The position numbers were made by a program, and so were the translations under genes. A stretch of DNA of 5,362 bases from Saprospiraceae bacterium (GTDB taxonomy: Bacteria; Bacteroidota; Bacteroidia; Chitinophagales; Saprospiraceae), in the NCBI GenBank assembly GCA_020528935.1, contig JAJDFU010000258.1, forward strand, positions 1 through 5,362, given 5' to 3'. The notes under the pieces were generated by a model that was given only the letters and a program-made list of their open reading frames with translations, was not told the origin of the DNA and did not search any database. This document shows, one piece after another, positions 1 to 5,362 of the stretch. Every line of letters starts with the position of its first letter. The first letter of the stretch is position 1.

Positions 1-895
1 CTACGATACCGGCCAGCAGGGTGCCGATGCCTACAAACCACAGGAAGGCTTCTATGCCGTCGAACAGGGTTACCACGGTATTGTATTCTTCCTCCAGGTT
101 GAATCCCCCCACTCCCTGCGGATCATTGGGGGCCACGTGATGTCTTTTTTTGAGCAGGCCTTTCACCATCGGCTCGATCTCGCTGACCGGCACGCGGGGA
201 GCTGCGCTGCACACGAAGTAATCCACCCGCTCGCCCGTAGCAAAGGTGCGATGCATGGCCGTCAGGGGAATGACGATGGCTTCCAGGTCGCTCTCCGTCC
301 AGGGTTTCACCTGCAGCGGCCCGAAGGTGCCCACCACCAGGAATTCCACCCCCCGGATCTTGATGTATTGCCCTATCGGGTTCGCATCGCCGAAAAAGAC
401 CTCGGCTGTGCGCCGGCCTAGCACGGCCACTTTCCGCGCCTCCTCCACGTCGCGGGCGTTGATGTAGCGCCCGTCGTGCACCTGAAGGGCCTCGATGCGG
501 ATCATGTCTTCCAGTTCGCCGCGAACGTCGTAATTGTCGCTGATCTCCCCGGATACGACGGGCGTGCTGTTCAGGGTGAGGCGGGGTGCGACGAATTGCA
601 CCGAAGAGATGTGTTGCTTGATAGCGAGGATATCGTCGAAGGTGAGTCGCGGCACCCGCCCGGGCTGGAAGCCCTTGTACGGCAGGCTGGTGCGCCAGGT
701 CCACACGTACATCACGTTTTTGGCCCGTGCACCGAAACCCCGGAACGCACCATTTTCCAGGCCTTTGCCCATACCCAGGACAAATACCAGCATAAATACC
801 CCCCAAAATACTCCCAAAGCGGTCAGGCCCGTCCGAAGCTTGTGCTTGCGGATGGTGTCGAGTATCTCCTGCCATTTGTCGCGATCGAATAGCAT
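1..895 (-). CDS. MacB/FtsX-type ABC transporter permease B (3' end outside window)
   Basis: Inner-membrane permease of a MacB-like ABC transporter. The frame is open from an ATG at 895 to the window edge, giving 298 visible residues and no stop, so the C-terminal FtsX domain is mostly missing. Seen: an amphipathic N-terminus with DKW near residue 6, a first membrane segment at about 22-42 (LTALGVFWGVFMLV), a long periplasmic MacB_PCD-type region at about 45-280 containing DGRYI (141-145) and KVAVLGRR (155-162), and the start of the second membrane segment at about 284 (FLWFVGIGTLLAG). The N-terminus closely matches that of the permease encoded just upstream (34 of 48 aligned residues identical by eye), so the two are paralogues. 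The start lies 10 bases after the stop of that gene, with no clear Shine-Dalgarno sequence. The substrate cannot be read from the sequence; efflux of small molecules or lipoprotein-type transport are both possible. Confidence 0.9.
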   Translation of the reverse strand, partial: MLFDRDKWQEILDTIRKHKLRTGLTALGVFWGVFMLVFVLGMGKGLENGAFRGFGARAKNVMYVWTWRTSLPYKGFQPGRVPRLTFDDILAIKQHISSVQFVAPRLTLNSTPVVSGEISDNYDVRGELEDMIRIEALQVHDGRYINARDVEEARKVAVLGRRTAEVFFGDANPIGQYIKIRGVEFLVVGTFGPLQVKPWTESDLEAIVIPLTAMHRTFATGERVDYFVCSAAPRVPVSEIEPMVKGLLKKRHHVAPNDPQGVGGFNLEEEYNTVVTLFDGIEAFLWFVGIGTLLAGIV

Positions 896-905
896 AAGCC
901 CGAAA

Positions 906-2135
<1,230 letters not shown>

Positions 2136-2146
2136 AGGCAGAGGGC

Positions 2147-2851
2147 TTAAGCTGTAGCCGGAGTAGAGGGCTGATCGGCGGGATTTTCAATCAGGCCGTC
2201 GCGCAGGCGAATGATCCGATGGGTCATGTTGGCAATGTCTTGCTCGTGGGTGACGATGAGCACGGTCATGCCCTTGGCGTGCAATTGCTTGAACAGCCCC
2301 ATAACCTCCTGGGAGGTGGTGCTGTCCAGGGCGCCGGTGGGTTCATCGGCCAGGATGACCTTGGGTTCCGAAATGAGAGCCCGGGCAATGGCCACGCGCT
2401 GCTGCTGCCCGCCGGAGAGCTGGTTGGGCAGGTGGTCGGCCCAGTCCAGCAGCCCCACCTGCTCCAGGTATCGCAGGGCCCGTTCCCGCCGTTCTTCCCG
2501 GGGCACCTTGCGGTAGTACAACGGCAGGGCTACGTTTTCCCAGGCCGTTTTGAAGTTCAGCAGGTTGAAAGACTGAAACACAAAGCCGATGTATTGATTG
2601 CGCAGGAGGGCCGCCTCTTTTTCGGATACATCCTTGATGAGACGCCCGTCCAGCCAGTACTCCCCGCTGTCGTATTCGTCCAGCAGCCCCAGAATATTGA
2701 GCAAGGTGGATTTGCCGGAACCGGAAGAGCCCATGATGCTGGCCAGTTCGCCTTCGGCTATGGTCAGGTCGATGCCTTTCAGCACCTGCAGGCTGTTGAA
2801 TCCGGTCTGATAAGCTTTTTTGATCTGGCGAAGCTGAATGACCGCAGACAT
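2147..2851 (-). CDS. MacB/LolD-type ABC transporter ATP-binding protein
   Basis: Cytoplasmic ATPase subunit, 234 residues, first gene of the three-gene transporter operon. All hydrolysis motifs are visible: Walker A GSSGSGKST (41-49), Q-loop Q93 in VFQSFNLL, signature LSGGQ (145-149), Walker B VILADEP (165-171) with catalytic E170, D-loop GALD (173-176) and switch histidine H202. The stretch NLLNFKTAWENVALPL after the Q-loop is typical of the MacB/LolD/FtsE branch, which works with FtsX-fold permeases. The chosen ATG gives the normal N-terminus (MSAVIQLRQIKKAY). A GTG at 2908 would add 19 residues unlike the family and is not preferred. The last residues, rich in Pro, Thr and Ala (from about 224), are a short unstructured tail. 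Whether the cargo is a drug, a peptide or a lipoprotein cannot be told from the ATPase alone. Confidence 0.95.
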   Translation of the reverse strand: MSAVIQLRQIKKAYQTGFNSLQVLKGIDLTIAEGELASIMGSSGSGKSTLLNILGLLDEYDSGEYWLDGRLIKDVSEKEAALLRNQYIGFVFQSFNLLNFKTAWENVALPLYYRKVPREERRERALRYLEQVGLLDWADHLPNQLSGGQQQRVAIARALISEPKVILADEPTGALDSTTSQEVMGLFKQLHAKGMTVLIVTHEQDIANMTHRIIRLRDGLIENPADQPSTPATA

Positions 2852-3012
2852 GTCAGTTGTTTTATCGGGTGATTGTACCACTATCCAGTAAAGATGGCGC
2901 AGAACCACTCCCCACCGAAAAGTAATCGATAAACGGGCCTTCTCATCAGATGAAGCACCTCCGGCTCATCGGAGTGGGAATGGCATACACTCAATCCAAT
3001 ACAGACCCGATA

Positions 3013-3036
3013 TTTGCCTGAAAGTTGCACGGCAAA
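3013..3036. repeat. Inverted repeat TTTGCC-N12-GGCAAA
   Basis: Perfect 6-bp arms (3013-3018 and 3031-3036) separated by 12 bases in the divergent promoter region, about 60 bases before the lipoprotein start. It could be a binding site for a dimeric regulator, but arms this short occur by chance and no second copy supports it. Confidence 0.3.
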
Positions 3037-3067
3037 GCAGCAAAACCGAAAGTAAGACGTTGTAAGG

Positions 3068-3077
3068 AAGCGCGCTT
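3068..3077. repeat. 10-bp perfect palindrome before the lipoprotein start
   Basis: AAGCGCGCTT is a perfect palindrome. Its last two Ts begin a seven-T run (3076-3082), and the lipoprotein ATG follows 14 bases after the run. With no loop it is not a normal intrinsic terminator. It could be a protein-binding site in the 5' leader, or chance. Confidence 0.25.
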
Positions 3078-3096
3078 TTTTTCACAAGTCCCGATT

Positions 3097-3891
3097 ATGA
3101 TCGAGATCCGTCGTTTTTCAATCGTTCTGTTTCTTTTTCTGGTGTTGGTTTCCTGCCGGAGTGAGCTCAACGATCCCATTATCGTGGCCAACCTGGAGCA
3201 GGAGTTCGGACTCAGTTTGGAGCAGGTGCTCGGATCGGACCATACCGTCCGTTTCAAGCTTTCCACCCTGGATCTGGCCGACTGCCTCAACTACAGCATA
3301 CAGGCCGAACTGAACCGAAGGGACCCGGAATTGGAGATCGACATATTGGAAATTCAGGCCCCGAAAGACTGCGAGGCCGGTCTGGCCCCCGCCCGGGGGG
3401 CCGTGCAAGCCGATGAACTCACCCTCGACGAATACCTGCTGCGGCTCAGCCTGAAGGACGTGGCCAATACCCAGGGCGAACTGCGCATCTTTCCCGACCA
3501 CTACCTGCTTTCCCTCGAGCAGAACAGCAGTGTGATCCCCCTGCACGAGGAGGTGCGCCGGGTGCCGGCCAATAGCTGCTGGGGCTTTGTGAGCTGGAAC
3601 GACCCCACGGGCTTCGCCATAGCCCAGGCCTTTCTGGCAGAATTTCAAAGCACTTTCCAGCCGCTGACCGCTCCAAACGGGTATTACAGCTATTTCGAGA
3701 TCACCAGCGGCAACGTGGAGGTTTTCAACCCCAGTCCGCCGGCCGATGCCGAACAAAGCCGATATTTTCTGGTGGATATGAAGCCCGGTGCCCTGGCGGA
3801 ATTGAATGCGATCGTGCAGCAGTATCGCCAGAACGCCACCACCACTCATTTCAACATTGAGATCCTGACCAGTACCGGAGAGCGGATCTGA
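3097..3891 (+). CDS. Putative lipoprotein of unrecognised family
   Basis: A 264-residue protein whose family I do not recognise. Seen: a short charged N-terminus (IEIRR), a hydrophobic stretch at 7-19 rich in Leu, Phe and Val, and a lipobox LVSC ending at C20. It is therefore very probably processed by signal peptidase II and lipid-anchored on the periplasmic or outer-membrane side. The mature part alternates hydrophobic and polar residues (for example VRFKLSTLDL 51-60, LEIDILEIQ 79-87, LRIFPDHYLLSL 129-140), suggesting a mostly beta fold. It has three more cysteines (C63, C92, C161); C63 and C92 could form a disulfide. ATG 3097 is preferred over a TTG at 3025 because it puts the signal peptide at the very start. 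The gene is divergent from the ABC operon and convergent with the Nudix regulator, so it is probably monocistronic. No functional link is shown. Confidence 0.85.
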   Translation: MIEIRRFSIVLFLFLVLVSCRSELNDPIIVANLEQEFGLSLEQVLGSDHTVRFKLSTLDLADCLNYSIQAELNRRDPELEIDILEIQAPKDCEAGLAPARGAVQADELTLDEYLLRLSLKDVANTQGELRIFPDHYLLSLEQNSSVIPLHEEVRRVPANSCWGFVSWNDPTGFAIAQAFLAEFQSTFQPLTAPNGYYSYFEITSGNVEVFNPSPPADAEQSRYFLVDMKPGALAELNAIVQQYRQNATTTHFNIEILTSTGERI

Positions 3892-3901
3892 TACCGTTTT
3901 A

Positions 3902-3940
3902 AGGATAAAATGACCTTTTTACCAAGACATATTTTATCCT
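3902..3940. terminator. Perfect 10-bp inverted repeat between convergent genes
   Basis: The arms AGGATAAAAT (3902-3911) and ATTTTATCCT (3931-3940) are perfect reverse complements around a 19-base loop. They sit 10 bases after the lipoprotein stop and about 40 bases beyond the regulator's stop on the other strand. The position suits a bidirectional terminator. However, the stem is AT-rich, the loop is long and neither strand has a T run after the stem, so it is not a textbook intrinsic terminator. A protein-binding site is the alternative. Confidence 0.45.
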
Positions 3941-3981
3941 GAAAACCCGGGAATACCCCTTCGATACTTTGGAGCTTGTAC

Positions 3982-4722
3982 TCAGGGGCTCTCGCCGGTT
4001 GCCGGGGCCAGCTTCTCCTTCTTTCGGTTTTCCTTGAGCTCAAAGGAAAAGCCTTCTGCGGTAAAGGTGTCGTATTTTTCCTGATCGAACTGATAGAGTC
4101 GGGCCGGCCGGTGCGCTACACCTTCCTGGGTCTCTTCCAAATCGATCAACAGGTCCATGGACAAGATCTTCTTCCGAAAGTTTCGCTTGTCGAGCTCGGT
4201 TTCCAGAATGGCTTCATACAAGTGCTGGAGCTCGGTGAGGGTGAATTTGGGCGGGAGCAGCTCAAAGCCTACCGGCCGGGTGCGCACCAGCCACTTGAGG
4301 CGCTGAAAACAGGCGTCCAGTATGTCGTCGTGATCAAAGGCCAGATTGCCGACCTTGGCCACGGAATGCCATTTGGCCTTAAGCGCAATGGAAGCGGGCT
4401 GCAGGGTGAAGTCGCTGATCTTGATCAGCGAGAAATAGGCTACCGTAATGACCCGGCCGAACGGGTGCCGGTCCACCGCACCAAAGGTCTTGACCTGCTC
4501 CAGAAAAACGTTGCTTATGCCGGTGAGTTCCTGCAGTACGCGCTCGGCGGCCTCGTCCAGGTCTTCGTCGGGGTACACAAAATAACCGGGTAGGGCCCAC
4601 TTACCTTCATAGGGTTCTTCTCCGCGTTTAATGAGCAGTACTTTGAGATCGCCTTCATCAAATCCGAAAATGACATTATCAACGGTAAAGGCCGATTTGA
4701 AAAAGCCTTTGAATTCAACCAT
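3982..4722 (-). CDS. Nudix-fold transcriptional regulator (NrtR/AraR-like)
   Basis: A 246-residue protein with an N-terminal Nudix fold (about 10-150) and a C-terminal winged helix-turn-helix (about 155-212). The second part is typical of Nudix-related regulators: LLPPKFTLTELQHLYEAIL (155-173), then DKRNFRKKIL (178-187) as the probable recognition-helix region, and HRPARLYQF (204-212) as the wing. The Nudix box is degraded. KWALPGYFV (41-49) replaces the usual second glycine with Y47, and the REUxEE core reads R61-V62-L63-Q64-E65-L66, so two metal-binding glutamates are lost. Known relatives (NrtR; AraR of Bacteroides) bind ADP-ribose or sugar ligands and control NAD or sugar genes. The ligand here is unknown. 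I infer a sensor and DNA-binding protein rather than a hydrolase. ATG 4722 is chosen because homology begins at VEFKGFFKSAFTVD; an upstream ATG at 4914 would overlap the next gene. Confidence 0.88.
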   Translation of the reverse strand: MVEFKGFFKSAFTVDNVIFGFDEGDLKVLLIKRGEEPYEGKWALPGYFVYPDEDLDEAAERVLQELTGISNVFLEQVKTFGAVDRHPFGRVITVAYFSLIKISDFTLQPASIALKAKWHSVAKVGNLAFDHDDILDACFQRLKWLVRTRPVGFELLPPKFTLTELQHLYEAILETELDKRNFRKKILSMDLLIDLEETQEGVAHRPARLYQFDQEKYDTFTAEGFSFELKENRKKEKLAPATGESP

Positions 4723-4755
4723 TGGATTGGAGGTAGTGCTTTTTATTGACGGCAA

Positions 4756-4786
4756 GCAAAATAGCCAATTCAAAAGGAACGGCAAA
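4756..4786 (-). promoter_or_regulatory. Alternative weak promoter for the Nudix regulator
   Basis: On the minus strand, TTTG (4786-4783) is followed by 19 bases and then TATTTTGC (4763-4756). The spacing suits a Bacteroidota promoter, but the -7 element matches TAnnTTTG only partly, so this is a weak candidate that competes with the box inside the palindrome just upstream. Confidence 0.2.
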
Positions 4787-4791
4787 GAGAG

Positions 4792-4808
4792 GCCAAATCT
4801 ATTTTGGC
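4792..4808. promoter_or_regulatory. Candidate operator and -7 box of the Nudix regulator
   Basis: GCCAAA-TCTAT-TTTGGC is a perfect inverted repeat with 6-bp arms and a 5-bp spacer, centred about 78 bases upstream of the regulator start. On the minus strand, 4801-4794 reads TAGATTTG, an exact match to the Bacteroidota -7 consensus TAnnTTTG, lying inside the palindrome. No TTTG is found at the expected -33 position. Overlap of a -7 box and a palindrome suggests autoregulation by the Nudix protein, but this is inference from one site. Confidence 0.4.
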
Positions 4809-4852
4809 ATAAGCCGCAGGGCCGGCGCACCGCTTCAACACAATAAATGAAA

Positions 4853-5362
4853 TCACCGGCCCAGCTTTTCCCGCAGCTGTCGATCGGCGGGATCGTTCTT
4901 TTCCCAATACGCATTGTTCACGGTGTGCGTACGCCGGGCAACGGTCGTGCGGACGGCTCCGTCGAAGGCCGAAGGATAGGCGTCTGTCCAGCCCTCGATG
5001 CGGTAGGGTTTCCGGCCCGAAAATACGATTTGCAGTTCGCGCTTCAGTTCCGGCATCCGCAGGGTGTACGCCTGGAGCTGGACGCCCCGGAAGGCATCGC
5101 CCTGGTAGGGCTGAAGCTCACCCTCGGCGCGAACTGCCCGGAAGGGCAAGTGCCTGAGCCGGGCCACGGTCGCAGCGGGCAGAAGCTCGAAATTACCGGT
5201 GGGCAAGCTTTCCGGCGCTATCCGGATCCGGTTCCAGAGCTCGTCTTCCAGTAACGCAAGCGGTACACTGTACCTTAACCACATATCCGAGCCAACGAGA
5301 CCCACCGAAGCCACGTATGCAGGCATCTGCTTGGACAACCAAAATAGGTGAGATAAAAAACA
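4853..5362 (-). CDS. C-terminal part of a Bacteroidota protein often labelled 'septum formation inhibitor Maf' (5' end outside window)
   Basis: The frame is open from the right edge to a TGA at 4855-4853, giving 169 residues. A TTG or ATG inside the window could serve as a start, but the open upstream codons and the resemblance to longer proteins suggest the gene begins outside. Seen: LEDELWNRIRIAPESLPTGNF, ARLRHLPFRA, then a beta-rich stretch with LQIVFSGRKPYRIEGW, and a C-terminus NNAYWEKNDPADRQLREKLGR. From memory this matches the C-terminal half of Bacteroidota proteins of nearly 300 residues, often lipoproteins, commonly given the Maf name. True Maf proteins are cytoplasmic nucleotide pyrophosphatases, and nothing of that fold is visible here. 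The function is unknown. The Nudix regulator lies downstream on the same strand after 130 bases, so the two may be separately transcribed. Confidence 0.7.
   Translation of the reverse strand, partial: CFLSHLFWLSKQMPAYVASVGLVGSDMWLRYSVPLALLEDELWNRIRIAPESLPTGNFELLPAATVARLRHLPFRAVRAEGELQPYQGDAFRGVQLQAYTLRMPELKRELQIVFSGRKPYRIEGWTDAYPSAFDGAVRTTVARRTHTVNNAYWEKNDPADRQLREKLGR

Larger units (their letters stand above)
2852..3096. other. Divergent intergenic region, ABC operon / lipoprotein
   Basis: This 245-base gap separates the minus-strand ABC operon from the plus-strand lipoprotein gene and should hold promoters for both. I found no good match to the Bacteroidota pattern (TTTG, about 19-21 bases, TAnnTTTG) on either strand, only near-matches: TACTTTTC on the minus strand at about 2925 and GATATTTG on the plus strand at 3009-3016. 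It holds several short symmetric sequences. These are TCATC-A-GATGA (2943-2953), a CTCCG/CGGAG hairpin (2959-2974), TTTGCC/GGCAAA arms 12 bases apart (3013-3036), and the palindrome AAGCGCGCTT (3068-3077) followed by a T run. No coding frame or RNA gene is evident. Confidence 0.6.

Noticed and set aside
123..875. A 250-codon minus-strand open frame within permease B
   Set aside because: It is a shifted frame rich in Arg, Gly and Pro. The true frame, open from 895 to the edge, gives a clear MacB-type permease.
3118..3849. A 243-codon minus-strand open frame opposite the lipoprotein
   Set aside because: It is antisense to a gene with a good signal peptide and lipobox, and has no recognisable motif or leader.
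4811..4835. A possible hairpin (AAGC/GCTT arms) after the stop at 4853
   Set aside because: The arms have only four continuous pairs followed by mismatches, and there is no T run, so it is not a convincing terminator.
4631..4846. A small plus-strand open frame of 71 codons
   Set aside because: It is antisense to the regulator's N-terminus and runs through its promoter region, with no sign of a real protein.
4723..4914. An N-terminal extension of the Nudix regulator from an ATG at 4914
   Set aside because: It would overlap the upstream gene by about 60 bases, adds Cys-rich sequence unlike the family, and would place the promoter-like palindrome inside coding sequence.

Overview
The window looks like a chromosomal segment of a member of Bacteroidota. 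By eye the GC content is moderately high (roughly mid to high fifties percent). The gene starts lack clear Shine-Dalgarno sequences, as is usual in that phylum. Three protein types also point there: MacB-type permeases beginning with a conserved 'RT.LTALGVFWG.FML' segment, a Nudix-fold regulator with a C-terminal winged helix, and a lipoprotein-like C-terminus that I associate with flavobacterial and related genomes. A Saprospiria-like source is plausible but only a guess. I see no RNA gene, transposon, CRISPR array or phage gene.

Left half (1-2851, minus strand): a tightly packed ABC transporter operon. Transcription runs ATPase (2851-2147), permease A (2135-906), permease B (895 to beyond base 1), with 11- and 10-base gaps. 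The ATPase keeps every motif needed for ATP hydrolysis. The two permeases are related by tandem duplication and probably pair on one ATPase dimer as a MacB/FtsX-type mechanotransmission or efflux machine. Permease B is cut by the window edge, so a periplasmic adaptor gene could lie just outside.

Centre (2852-3891): a 245-base divergent intergenic region with short palindromes but no convincing promoter, followed on the plus strand by a 264-residue lipoprotein of unrecognised family (3097-3891).

Right half (3892-5362): the lipoprotein gene converges on a Nudix-type transcription regulator (4722-3982, minus), with a perfect 10-bp inverted repeat between them. The regulator's Nudix box has lost key catalytic residues, which suggests a ligand sensor rather than an enzyme. 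A perfect 6-5-6 palindrome upstream of it overlaps a Bacteroidota-type -7 box and is a candidate autoregulatory operator. At the right edge is the C-terminal 169 residues of a gene (5362-4853, minus) resembling a Bacteroidota family often labelled 'septum formation inhibitor Maf', a name that looks wrong for this sequence.

Overall this is ordinary accessory or core chromosome. I found no strong evidence for a new defence or mobile system. The points most worth following up are the regulator and its candidate operator, the unrecognised lipoprotein, and the mislabelled partial protein.
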